Assembly: GCA_026225095.1 (NCBI GenBank)
Contig: JAMFSC010000095.1
Span: 1-63,302 of the forward strand
DNA from: a bacterium
GTDB taxonomy: Bacteria > Acidobacteriota > Terriglobia > Terriglobales > Acidobacteriaceae
Length of the DNA stretch: 63,302 bases
Reading direction: 5' to 3'
Position 1 is the first letter of the stretch; every line of letters starts with the position of its first letter. Shown here in pieces: positions 28,182-37,114 of this stretch. The position numbers were made by a program, and so were the translations under genes. Below the pieces are notes generated by a model. It saw nothing but the letters and a program-made list of their open reading frames with translations, was not told where the DNA came from and searched no databases.

Positions 28182-31100
28182 ATGCAAGGTTTGAAGAAGA
28201 TGTTGATGGTCTGGCTGGTGCTGGTCGCCTGTCTTTGCCCCGTGGTTGCTTTGGGGCAGACGGTAACCGGGACGGTGACGGGCGAAGTGCGGGATGCGAG
28301 CGGGGCGGTGATCCCGAAGGCGAACGTCGTGGTCGAAAACACGGCGACCGGGGTGAAGACGACCGGGACGACCAATGGGTCGGGCGTGTATGACGTGCGC
28401 TTTCTGCCGATCGGCAAATATACCGTGACGGTCACGGCGACGGGGTTTGCGTCGCAGACGATTCCTGCGTTCGACCTGGAGATTGCGCAGACGGTGAAGC
28501 TGAATGCGACGCTTTCTCTGCCGGGCAGCACGTCTTCGGTCGAGGTGAATACTGCTTCCGAGGTGCTGAATACGACGGATGCGACGCTGGGGACAACATT
28601 CACGTCGAACGCGATTGAGAACGTGCCTTTGAATGGGCTGGATTTTTCGGCGTTGACGCTGTATCTGCCGGGCTCGGTGAGCACCGGTGGGACGGCGGGC
28701 ACGAGCAGCATCGAGCGGAGCACGCAGTATACGGACACGCCGAATATGAACGGGAACAGGGCGCAGTCGAACAACTACACGCTCGATGGCATCGACATGA
28801 ACGAGACGTTCAACAATTTGATCTCGTACACGCCTGCTCCTGAGGCTCTGGGGGAGATCCGGGTGCTGACGGCGAACTCTCCCGCGGACTACGGCAACGT
28901 AAACGGCGGCGGTGTGGTGAGCGTTTTGAAGAGCGGCACGAACGCGTTTCACGGGTCGGCGTATGGCTATACGCAGAATGCGAACTTCAATGCGAACTCG
29001 TGGTTGAACAAGTACTCGACACCCATTTCGCCGAAGAACACCTTCTCGCAGTCGCAGTTCGGCGGCACGTTTGGCGGACCGATCTTCAAGGAGAAGTTAT
29101 TTTTCTTTGTGGACTATCTTGGGTCGCGGTATCACCAGGGTGGCTCGGCCAAGGCGACAGTATTGACCGCGAAGATGCGGACCGGCGACTTTTCGGAGTT
29201 GCTTGACAAGGCCGTTGTCGGTACGCCTATCCAGTTGTACGACTCGGAGAACAACTTCGCGCCCTATGTGGGCAATAAAGGGATTCCGATTCTCAACCCG
29301 GTGGCGAAGTTCCTGCTGGCGAACCCGGCACTCTACCCACTTCCGAATGCAGATCCAGACGATGGGACGGTCGCGACGGACAATCTTCATGGGACGTCCC
29401 GCACCTATCAGGCCAATAACCAAGGGGATGTAAAGCTGGAGTACGCGCCTCGCAGCCAGGACCGGATTACGGCGTTCTACTCGATGTCGACGGCGTATGA
29501 CGGGCATACAGCGCTGCTGGCGATCTCCTTTCCGGGGCTCAATCACTTTCCGACAAAGCTGGGCGGGACAACGTGGGTGCATACGTTTTCGCCGCAGATT
29601 GTGAACGCGGCGCGGGTCGGGTTTACGCGGACCGTGTGGGACCAGGGAATCCCGAGTGATCCTTCGGGACTGTTTGGCCTTTCGGGCAATAGCAAGGTTG
29701 GGATTCCGTTTGGAACGCAGCCGTATCCCGGATTCAGCGACCAGGGAATTGGCAGCACGTTTTCCGATGTGGGAACACCGGGAGCCAACTACGGCTTTAC
29801 CGACAACACCTACAGCTATATCGACAACCTGACATGGCAGCGCGGGAAGCACCTGCTGAGCATGGGGGCGCAGGCGCTGCGTTATCAGAACAACTATCCG
29901 ACCAGCAACAACGACGGGTTCCTGGGGGCGCTCAATTACAACGGAAACTTCACCAGCAATCCTTTCGTGACGGATCAGAATATCAATGCAAATGGCTATT
30001 CTGCCGCGGACTTCTTGCTGGACCGGGTGAGCGCCGCCAATGTGACGCTGAGCACCATCAACGTCGGGCAGAGGCAGTGGCGGGCGGCCGGGTTTATCCA
30101 GGATGACTACAAGCTCTTGCCTAATCTGACGGTCAACGTCGGGGTCCGGTATGAGTTTGACCAGCCGTGGATCGAGAGCAACAACAAGACGGCGAATGTG
30201 AACCTGACCACCGGGCAGGTGATCTATGCGGGAAGCGTTCCAGCAGGAGCTCCGGCAGGATCGGGCGTCTGCAGCAATCGTGGATGCTACCAGCCGAACT
30301 ACCGGCAGGTGATGCCGCGATTGGGATTTGCCTACCAGGCCACGAATCGGTTCGTGGTGCGGGGAGGCTATGGGGCGACGAGCTTCTATGAAGGAAACTC
30401 CTCGAACCAGCGGCTGACGGCGCTGCCTCCGTTTATCCAGGCGGTGCAGATCACGACGCTTGGGCCGACGACGACTCCGAGTTCTTCGCAGCCGGCTGGT
30501 GGTACTCCGCGGCGGGTGGAAGATGGATTCAAGTACACCGATCCGAGCAATTTGAGCGCTTCGGGGCAGTACTCGACCTATCCGCAGAATATCCAGCCGG
30601 CGTATGTGCAGGAGTGGAACCTGACGACGGAGTATGCGTTCTCGTCCAAGACGACGCTGCAGGTGGGCTATCTGGGTGAGCAGGGGCAGCATATCGAGGA
30701 CTATGGAAACGTCAACCAGTTCAAGGTCAATGGAGATGAGACGTCTGCTCCGTATTTCAAGAACCCGAACTTTGGGACCAATGGACTTCTGGTGACAGAG
30801 TCGCGGGCGATGATGAACTACAACGCGCTCGAAGCGACGGTACGCCAGAGGCTGCAGCATGGGCTGGAGTTCACGTTGAACTACACCTATTCCAAGGCGA
30901 TGACGAACAGCCTTGGAAACTACGGGCTGAAGGTGAATGGGTATAGCGGGGCGTTCCAGAACTACTACGACAGCGGGACGGACTATGGTCCGGCTGGTTA
31001 TGATGTCACGCACAATGTGTCGGGCACGGGGGTTTATGCTCTTCCCGTGGGTCGTGGGCAGGAGTTCTTCGCAGGCGCCAATCGCTTTGTGGATGAGGCG

Positions 31101-31595
31101 ATCGGGGGCTGGAAGCTGTCGGTGGCGGGCGTGGCCTATTCGGGATTTCCGGAGACGCTGACCGGCGGCAACAGCAACGCGAACAGCTACGGGACCAACC
31201 GGGCGAACCAGTACCGCGCGCTGAAGGTTGTCAACCGGAGCGTGACGAACTGGTTTGGAACGGATCCGTCCGCGATTCCGTGCACCACGCCTGGAGTCGA
31301 TAACGGGGTGTGCGCATTTGGAGTTCCGGCGAATAATGCGTTTGGGACTTCACGGAATGGGGCGGTGCGGGGTCCGGGATATCTGAATGTGGACCTCTCG
31401 GCGTTCAAGGAGTTCCATACGTTCCGGGAGCAGACGTTCGGGTTCCGGTTCGATGCGTTCAATGCGTTCAACATCGTGAGCTATGGCAACCCGGATACGG
31501 GCGTCAGCAGTTCGACGTTCGGCGATATCCCAAGCCAGAAATATATTCGATCGACGGAACGGCATCTGCAGTTCTCGGCGAAGTATCGGTTCTAA
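28182..31595 (+). CDS. Oar-like TonB-dependent receptor
   Basis: Outer-membrane receptor of 1137 residues. A signal peptide (LMVWLVLVACLCPVVALGQ) is followed by a carboxypeptidase-regulatory-like beta-sandwich (VTGTVTGEVRDASGAVIPKA ... YDVRFLPIGKYTVTVTATGF, residues 27-115), a plug domain (NNYTLDGIDMNE, GGGVVSVLKSGTNAFHG) and a large beta-barrel. The barrel ends in the outer-membrane signal HLQFSAKYRF with terminal phenylalanine. This class is greatly expanded in Acidobacteria and is thought to take up oligosaccharides or other large ligands. AGGAG lies about nine bases before ATG 28182. Its place after the alpha-galactosidase suggests, but does not prove, a galactoside ligand. Confidence 0.92.
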   Translation: MQGLKKMLMVWLVLVACLCPVVALGQTVTGTVTGEVRDASGAVIPKANVVVENTATGVKTTGTTNGSGVYDVRFLPIGKYTVTVTATGFASQTIPAFDLEIAQTVKLNATLSLPGSTSSVEVNTASEVLNTTDATLGTTFTSNAIENVPLNGLDFSALTLYLPGSVSTGGTAGTSSIERSTQYTDTPNMNGNRAQSNNYTLDGIDMNETFNNLISYTPAPEALGEIRVLTANSPADYGNVNGGGVVSVLKSGTNAFHGSAYGYTQNANFNANSWLNKYSTPISPKNTFSQSQFGGTFGGPIFKEKLFFFVDYLGSRYHQGGSAKATVLTAKMRTGDFSELLDKAVVGTPIQLYDSENNFAPYVGNKGIPILNPVAKFLLANPALYPLPNADPDDGTVATDNLHGTSRTYQANNQGDVKLEYAPRSQDRITAFYSMSTAYDGHTALLAISFPGLNHFPTKLGGTTWVHTFSPQIVNAARVGFTRTVWDQGIPSDPSGLFGLSGNSKVGIPFGTQPYPGFSDQGIGSTFSDVGTPGANYGFTDNTYSYIDNLTWQRGKHLLSMGAQALRYQNNYPTSNNDGFLGALNYNGNFTSNPFVTDQNINANGYSAADFLLDRVSAANVTLSTINVGQRQWRAAGFIQDDYKLLPNLTVNVGVRYEFDQPWIESNNKTANVNLTTGQVIYAGSVPAGAPAGSGVCSNRGCYQPNYRQVMPRLGFAYQATNRFVVRGGYGATSFYEGNSSNQRLTALPPFIQAVQITTLGPTTTPSSSQPAGGTPRRVEDGFKYTDPSNLSASGQYSTYPQNIQPAYVQEWNLTTEYAFSSKTTLQVGYLGEQGQHIEDYGNVNQFKVNGDETSAPYFKNPNFGTNGLLVTESRAMMNYNALEATVRQRLQHGLEFTLNYTYSKAMTNSLGNYGLKVNGYSGAFQNYYDSGTDYGPAGYDVTHNVSGTGVYALPVGRGQEFFAGANRFVDEAIGGWKLSVAGVAYSGFPETLTGGNSNANSYGTNRANQYRALKVVNRSVTNWFGTDPSAIPCTTPGVDNGVCAFGVPANNAFGTSRNGAVRGPGYLNVDLSAFKEFHTFREQTFGFRFDAFNAFNIVSYGNPDTGVSSSTFGDIPSQKYIRSTERHLQFSAKYRF

Positions 31596-31675
31596 CTACG
31601 CTGTAGGACAGGGGCGGGGGATGGTTGGTCCGGAAGATTGGATCGGCTGTCACCCGCCCCTTTTGTTTTGGGGGA

Positions 31676-34081
31676 TTACTCGGTAGCGAGGGGTTTGCGG
31701 GCGAAGAAGAAGAGGGAGAAGGCTAACAGCGCGAACATGAGGACGCTGACCCAGTCGTGGTGGAGGGGGTTGGTCTCGGCGAAGCGGGGGATGGGGCGGT
31801 CGGTGGCGGCTTCGTAGAGCTTGATGGCTACGCCGAGGAGGCCGACGATGCCTCCGGCGGCGATGAGGCCTGAGGCGTAGAGGGAGCCGGGGGAGATCTC
31901 GGATTCGGTGTCGAGGGAGGGGGTGACGTCGGTGGGGACGGGGAGACCGGTGGCGGGGTCGAGGTGGTCGGGGTTGGTCTCGTCGAACCAGGGGTTGCGG
32001 GCGAGCCAGGTGGGGCGGTCGGTCTGCCAGAGGGCGAGCGAGGTGGCTCGGTCGGCGGCGGCTTGTCGGGCGGCGTGATGGAGGACGGCCCGGTCGACGA
32101 ACCAGCGCATGAGGCCTCCGACGAAGATGGCCAGGGTTGTTGCGATGGAGAGGTAGGCTCCCACGGCCAGGGTGAGGGAGCGGACGCCGAGGAGTTCGAC
32201 CATGATGACGAGGGCTACGCCCAGGAAGACGAGACCCCAGGGGAGCTTCTGGGTGAGGATGCCGTTGATGACGGTGGCCATGAGGCGGCCTTGGGGGGCG
32301 GCGGCTTTTTCGCTGCCGATGCCCTGGGTCCACTGGACTTCAATCTGGTGGGTGGTGGGGTTGTAGAGGTACTTGCCGTCGTCGAGGGTGGTGGAGCCGA
32401 TGGAGTTGAGCAGGATGTAGGTGTTGGCGTGGGTGAGTTCGGGCTGGCCCTGGGAGTTGGTGGTGATGTCGGTTGGCAGGGATGAGTCTGGGCGGCGGGT
32501 GAGGGGGACGTGTGAGCGGGTGAAGGGGCCTTTGTTCTGGATTCCGTTGGTGACTCCTCCGACTCCGTCTGCTGTGTTGGAGGGGAGGATGAAGGGGATT
32601 GGATGGGGGAGGACCTGGAAGGTCTCGAAGCCCTTGTTCATGGCGTCGAGGGTGGCGCCGATCGAGAAGACGCTGATGACGACTCCGATCATGATGGCGA
32701 TCTGCTGCTTCCAGGGGGTCGCTCCGATGAGATAGCCGGTCTTGAGATCCTGGGCGGTGTCGCCGGCGTTGGCGGCGGCGATGCAGACGATGCCTCCGAT
32801 GGTGATCGCGAGGGCTCCGAAGCTGGGGGCGACCCAGCCTTTGACGAGGAAGATGGCGGAGGTGGCCATCAGCGTCGCGATGGTCATGCCGGAGACTGGG
32901 GAGGCCGACGATCCCACGATTCCGACGATGCGGGCCGAGACGGTGACGAAGAGGAAGCCGAAGAGAACGACGAGGAAGGAGGCGGCGAGGTTGGCGAGTG
33001 GTCCGACCTGTGCTCCGGGGACGGGGTGGAACTGGAGGAAGACGAACATCAGGAGGATGAGGAGGAGGCTTCCGCCGAGGACGACGATGGGGGGGAGATC
33101 GTGGGTGGTGCGGGTGGGGATGGTGGCGGGACCTCTATTTTTGCCGATGGTCTTCATCCCCTCGGTGAGGGCTCCGGCGATGGTGGGGAGGGTGCGGAGG
33201 AGGGTGATGCAGCCTGCGGTTGCGACGGCTCCGGCTCCCATGGGGCGGACATAGGTTCGCCACATGTCGGATGGGCTCATGTCCTTGATCAGGGTGGTTC
33301 CGGGGTACAGCGGGGCGGTGAGGTGGGAGCCGAAGAAGTAGATGGCCGGCAAAAGGACGAGCCAGGAGAAGACTCCGCCGGCGAGCATGATGGCGGCGAC
33401 GCGGATGCCGATGATGTAGCCGACGCCGAGGTACTCGGGGGTGACGTCGGCGCGGATGGCGGCGCCTTTGAGGATCTGCTGCTTGCCGAAGGAGGGTTGC
33501 CAGTTGGGGGTGGACGGCCAAAGGGCGAAGATGTTGTCGTTTTGGAACAGGGTGTAGAGGGCTCCTAGTCCGAGACCGAAGAAGACGCGGGAGGCGAAGG
33601 AACCTCCGCGTTCGCCAGCCATGAGGACGTCGGCGCAGGCGGTGCCTTCGGGGTAGATGAGGGTGTCGTGCTCTTCGACGATGAGCTGGCGGCGGAGGGG
33701 AATCATGAAGAGGACGCCGAGCCATCCTCCGAAGAGCGCGAGGGCGAAGATCCTCGTCGATTCGAGGTCGAAGCCGAGAAAGATGAGGGCGGGCAGGGTG
33801 AAGATGACTCCGGAGGCGATGGACTGGCCGGCGTTTCCGGTGGTCTGGACGATGTTGTTTTCGAGGATCGAGGCTCGTCCGAAGGCTCGGAGGATGGAGA
33901 TGGAGAGGACGGAGATGGGGATGGAGGCGGCGACGGTGAGCCCGGCGCGGAGTCCGACGTAGACGGTTACGGCTCCGAATACGACGCCGAAGAGGGCTCC
34001 GAGGATGAGAGCCCGGGGGGAGAGCTCGGGGCGGGAGGCGGTGGCGGGGACGAAGGGCTGGAAGGTCTTGGATGAAGCCAT
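31676..34081 (-). CDS. OPT family oligopeptide transporter
   Basis: Proton-coupled inner-membrane transporter of 801 residues with about 16 membrane helices. The N-terminus has the OPT pattern LGALFGVVFGAVTVYVGLRAGLTV followed by EEHDTLIYPEGTACADVL, a conserved substrate-path segment. TGYLIGATPWKQQ and the repeated glycine-rich helices in the second half also fit. An insert of about 100 soluble residues (GIQNKGPFTRSHVPL ... EVQWTQGIG) lies near residue 530. Substrates in this family are small peptides or metal-chelator complexes; which applies here is unknown. It is a single gene, convergent with the TonB receptor. Confidence 0.9.
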   Translation of the reverse strand: MASSKTFQPFVPATASRPELSPRALILGALFGVVFGAVTVYVGLRAGLTVAASIPISVLSISILRAFGRASILENNIVQTTGNAGQSIASGVIFTLPALIFLGFDLESTRIFALALFGGWLGVLFMIPLRRQLIVEEHDTLIYPEGTACADVLMAGERGGSFASRVFFGLGLGALYTLFQNDNIFALWPSTPNWQPSFGKQQILKGAAIRADVTPEYLGVGYIIGIRVAAIMLAGGVFSWLVLLPAIYFFGSHLTAPLYPGTTLIKDMSPSDMWRTYVRPMGAGAVATAGCITLLRTLPTIAGALTEGMKTIGKNRGPATIPTRTTHDLPPIVVLGGSLLLILLMFVFLQFHPVPGAQVGPLANLAASFLVVLFGFLFVTVSARIVGIVGSSASPVSGMTIATLMATSAIFLVKGWVAPSFGALAITIGGIVCIAAANAGDTAQDLKTGYLIGATPWKQQIAIMIGVVISVFSIGATLDAMNKGFETFQVLPHPIPFILPSNTADGVGGVTNGIQNKGPFTRSHVPLTRRPDSSLPTDITTNSQGQPELTHANTYILLNSIGSTTLDDGKYLYNPTTHQIEVQWTQGIGSEKAAAPQGRLMATVINGILTQKLPWGLVFLGVALVIMVELLGVRSLTLAVGAYLSIATTLAIFVGGLMRWFVDRAVLHHAARQAAADRATSLALWQTDRPTWLARNPWFDETNPDHLDPATGLPVPTDVTPSLDTESEISPGSLYASGLIAAGGIVGLLGVAIKLYEAATDRPIPRFAETNPLHHDWVSVLMFALLAFSLFFFARKPLATE

Positions 34082-34157
34082 GATTTGAGCGGTTCTCCCG
34101 GGTGTTTCTGCGGTCTTGGGGCTCGGATGCGGGCTTGGATGGGAGTGTATCAGTGAG

Positions 34158-35201
34158 ATGGTTGTAGCGATTTCGCCGCGGGTACGGCTATACTGCGCTT
34201 ATCGGCGCTTCGCAGAGAGCGAATGGCGCGCCGCGAGTGAGGATGTGGTCTTCGGCGAGAGCTTGAAGGTTCAGACGCTCGGGGTGAGGATTGGCGGTCC
34301 GCCTGGGACGGTGCCAGGTGGGACGCTGGACTGGCGCGCGGTTTCGCGGGTTCTGCGAAGTCGGGCGCAGACGGTGGCTTGCGATCTGTTGACGAGTGTT
34401 TTTCCTGGGGACTGCCGCGTTTGTGGCGGCCCTTTGTTGTTTGGGGATGATACGCGGGCGGTGTGTTCACGGTGTGTGGATGGCGTTCGCGCGCAGGGTG
34501 GGGTGCTCTGTGGATGCTGCGGCGAAGCGATGGGGATGGAGAGTGAGCGGTTCGCGACGCAGATGGTTGTGGAGGATCTGCGCTGCATGGCCTGCCGGAT
34601 GGCTCCTCCTGACTTTGAGCGAGCGGTGGCGTACGGGGTCTATGAGGATGAGTTGCGGAAGATGCTGCGCCTGCTGAAGTACGAAGGGGTACGGTCGCTG
34701 GCCGGGGTGCTTGGCGGAAGATTGGCTTCGGCCATGGAGGGGCTTGGGATCGATCGCGAGATGATCGTCGTGCCGGTTCCGCTGTTTCCGAAGAAAGAAC
34801 GGGCGCGCGGATATAACCAGGCCGTCTTGCTGGCGGACGCGGCGGTTCGGGTTCTGGCGGGGCGGATGCCGGAGTGGCGGCTGAGGGTTTGGCCGGGTGC
34901 GCTGGAGCGGGTGAGGGATACGGAGAGCCAGTTCGGGTTGACGCCGAGGGGTCGGCGGAAGAATCTGCGGGGGGCGTTCGCGGTCTCGGACGGTGCGGCA
35001 CTGGCTGGTAGTGAGGTTCTGCTGGTCGATGACATTTATACGAGCGGTGCTACGGCTCGGGAGTGTGCGCGGGTGTTGCGGCGGGCGGGGGCGGCGCGGG
35101 TGTGGGTGGCGACGCTGGCGCGGGCGCAGACGGAGGGCGTGGCTCGATGGGATGCGGTGTGGACTGCGGGGAGAACAAACGCAGATTCGCTTCGGGAATG
35201 A
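34158..35201 (+). CDS. ComF-like phosphoribosyltransferase
   Basis: ComF/GntX-type protein tied to DNA uptake or use. Residues about 75-145 hold a double zinc-ribbon region (CRVCGGPLL, CSRCVDG, CGCCGEAM, CMACRMAPP); the C-terminal half is a type I PRTase fold with MIVVPVPLFPKKERARGYNQA and the PRPP loop VLLVDDIYTSGATA. The start is unclear: ATG 34158 is used here, but the zinc region implies that a later start could apply, since the first 60 residues look unlike the family. The last nine codons and the TGA (35199-35201) fall inside a dispersed hairpin repeat, so the native end may have been replaced. Confidence 0.78.
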   Translation: MVVAISPRVRLYCAYRRFAESEWRAASEDVVFGESLKVQTLGVRIGGPPGTVPGGTLDWRAVSRVLRSRAQTVACDLLTSVFPGDCRVCGGPLLFGDDTRAVCSRCVDGVRAQGGVLCGCCGEAMGMESERFATQMVVEDLRCMACRMAPPDFERAVAYGVYEDELRKMLRLLKYEGVRSLAGVLGGRLASAMEGLGIDREMIVVPVPLFPKKERARGYNQAVLLADAAVRVLAGRMPEWRLRVWPGALERVRDTESQFGLTPRGRRKNLRGAFAVSDGAALAGSEVLLVDDIYTSGATARECARVLRRAGAARVWVATLARAQTEGVARWDAVWTAGRTNADSLRE

Positions 35202-35210
35202 CAGGAAGAA
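35175..35210 (+). repeat. Small hairpin repeat, copy 1
   Basis: Pattern ACAAACGCAGATTC, then CTTCGGGAATGACAG; the hairpin ATTCsC/GGGAAT has a three-base loop. Two more copies in the window are at 41211 and 49791, all on the + strand. Here it forms the 3' end and TGA of the comF-like gene. Confidence 0.65.
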
Positions 35211-35268
35211 GACTCGGGCAGAGGCGTAGCGGCGGCGAACGCAATTGTGAAGATTGAGGAGACGTCTG

Positions 35269-35946
35269 ATGCAGTCTGGGATGCACACGGGGAAGGCAAG
35301 GAAGCAGAGAGGGTCGGGGAAACATCATCACGGGCATAGCTCGGGAGCTGCCCATGGCGCGGCGCGGCTGACGACGGAGCTTGACGTCCGGACGGCGGTG
35401 GTTCGTCCGCAGGCGATGCAGACCCCGGTGCTGGTGCTGAATGCGAGCTATGAACCGATCAATATCTGCGGGGCGAAGCGGGCGCTGGTGCTGGTCTTGA
35501 AGGGGGTCGCCCGGACGGAAGAAGAGCAGGGCGCGATTCTGCATGCGGCGCGGGTGCGGGTGGCGATGCCGTCGGTGATCCGGCTGCTGGAGTACAGGCG
35601 GATTCCACACCAGACGCGTGCGCTGTCGCGGAAGAACATCCTGCTGCGCGACCGGAACTGCTGCCAGTACTGCCAGGTGGTGCTGACAGCGGGAGAGTTG
35701 ACGCTGGACCATGTGATTCCGCGGTCGCGCGGTGGCCTGTCGACCTGGGAGAATCTGGTGGCGTGCTGCCCGTCGTGCAATCGCAGAAAAGGCAACCAGA
35801 TGCTGCATGAGTTGACCGAGATGAAGTTGCTGCGGGAGCCGAAGCCTTTCTCGCTGCACACCTCGCGGCACATCATGCGGATGATCGGATCGGCGGATCC
35901 AAGCTGGCGGAGATACCTGTACTTCGAGAGCGGGGAAGCGGCTTAG
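35269..35946 (+). CDS. HNH endonuclease family protein
   Basis: A 225-residue protein with a C-terminal HNH nuclease domain: CQYCQVVLTAGELTLDHVIPRSRGG (first CxxC, DH dyad) and NLVACCPSCNRRKGNQ (asparagine and second CxxC). The N-terminus is basic and histidine-rich (KARKQRGSGKHHHGHSSG). ATG 35269 is chosen because GAGGAG sits seven bases upstream; a TTG at 35254 would add five residues. Stand-alone HNH proteins of this type are common in soil bacteria and their cellular role is not settled. It follows the comF-like gene by 67 bases. Its TAG stop (35944-35946) is the first three bases of a repeat element. Confidence 0.85.
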   Translation: MQSGMHTGKARKQRGSGKHHHGHSSGAAHGAARLTTELDVRTAVVRPQAMQTPVLVLNASYEPINICGAKRALVLVLKGVARTEEEQGAILHAARVRVAMPSVIRLLEYRRIPHQTRALSRKNILLRDRNCCQYCQVVLTAGELTLDHVIPRSRGGLSTWENLVACCPSCNRRKGNQMLHELTEMKLLREPKPFSLHTSRHIMRMIGSADPSWRRYLYFESGEAA

Positions 35947-36340
35947 AGCCGTTCTCCTGAAGGTGTGGTTCGGCTCCCTATTTGCCGACCAAGTGGTCCG
36001 ACCACACGGTTCTCGACTTCTAATAAAGTGGTATGAAATCGCGGCTTTTTGCTGGTTTCCTGCATCCATGGTGATCTAAAAGGGTTAGCAGGCAACGATC
36101 GAAATTTCCCAATGTTTCACCAGAAGCTTTTTGTGCGCAGAATGTGGGCCGTTGCGTGGAAAAACTGGACAGCGGGCGCCGATTTGAAAGTGGTCTGCCG
36201 TGGTGCGATTATCGCTCGGATGAAGTCCGTCGGGGAGCCCCTGAGCGGCACGCGGATCCGGGGCCGAGGCTCTTATGGGCGGGCCCTGGGCCTTGAAAGC
36301 CACAGTGACCGGAAGCCACAGCAACCAGAGAAATTCTCTA
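35944..36340 (-). repeat. MITE-like repeat, module 2 alone
   Basis: A 397-base copy of module 2 in opposite orientation to the copy at 24396-24807. Its ends TAGAGCCGTTCTC and (other strand) TAGAGAATTTCTC form an imperfect inverted repeat. Both terminal TAGs are in-frame stop codons: HNH nuclease on the + strand and response regulator on the - strand. The element fills the whole gap between these convergent genes and can fold into hairpins around the GGCCGAGGC and GGGCC segments. Confidence 0.8.
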
Positions 36341-37087
36341 GGCCGTGCTCTGTGCACGGCACGAAGGGATGAAGCTGTGCGGGTTGGAGGCGGCGATGCA
36401 GCCGAGGACCGCTTCCCGGCAGGCGGGGTCGAGATAGGTGAACTCGATTCCGGCGGACTGGTCGGCCTTGGAGTACCAGCGGACGATTCCCTCACCGCTC
36501 CAGGTTGTCGGCTTGGAACCTGCGCCTCGCGGGGCGGCGAAGTGGATTTCGAAGCCTACTTTTCCGACGGCGAGCGGTGTGGGGGTGCGGGTCGAGAAGC
36601 CCCCGCGGCCGAGGCAGAGGAAGCCTTCGGAGGCGTTGTGGCCGAGAGACTGGACGTCGGAGCTGAGCCGTTGCCTGGGGGCGGGGTCTGCGGCGGTGAG
36701 CCAGAGAGCTTCGCGATCGTCGACAGCGCGCTTCAGGCAGTCGACGAGGTTCTCGCGGTGGAGCGGCTTGGCCAGAAAGGCTTCCACGCCCAGGTCGTAC
36801 ATCTCGCGGTTGTCGACGTCTCCAAAACCGGAGACGAAAACGATGCTGGGGACGGTGTCGCCGAGTGTCCCGAGGCGCCGGACGAGGGCCACGCCGTCCA
36901 TCACCGGCATCCGGACGTCGGTGACAAGGAGGTCGATCGGTCTGGCTGCGATGGCGGCGAGGGCTGCCTCTCCATCGGAGGCGGTACGGACGTCTCCGCA
37001 GCCCAGCACCTTCAGCCATTGAGCGAAGATCTCGCGGAGCGCTGGTTCGTCGTCTACGACCAGGATTTTTGCGTCTATCAGCTTCAT
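36338..37087 (-). CDS. Response regulator with PilZ-like output domain
   Basis: A 249-residue protein. Residues 1-125 are a receiver domain (ILVVDDEPALRE, phosphoacceptor aspartate in DLLVTDVRMPVMDG, lysine in FLAKPLHREN). Residues about 150-235 resemble PilZ (GRGGFSTRTPTPLAVG, GIVRWYSKADQSAGIEF), the fold that binds cyclic di-GMP, although the arginine motif is not clean. It starts 27 bases after the sensor kinase, so the two form a two-component pair. The last residues (RAQSTA) and TAG come from the border of the repeat element, so the native C-terminus may be altered. Confidence 0.82.
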   Translation of the reverse strand: MKLIDAKILVVDDEPALREIFAQWLKVLGCGDVRTASDGEAALAAIAARPIDLLVTDVRMPVMDGVALVRRLGTLGDTVPSIVFVSGFGDVDNREMYDLGVEAFLAKPLHRENLVDCLKRAVDDREALWLTAADPAPRQRLSSDVQSLGHNASEGFLCLGRGGFSTRTPTPLAVGKVGFEIHFAAPRGAGSKPTTWSGEGIVRWYSKADQSAGIEFTYLDPACREAVLGCIAASNPHSFIPSCRAQSTA

Positions 37088-37114
37088 GTCGTACCCGATC
37101 TGGAAGTGCTCTGA

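Noticed and set aside
36049..36372. A frame of about 60 residues (KLFVRRMWAVAWKNWTAGAD) conserved between the repeat copies at 24396-24701 and 36049-36372
   Set aside because: The copies at 45362 and 62937 carry base changes and a one-base insertion that break the frame, so the similarity reflects the repeat DNA and not a protein.
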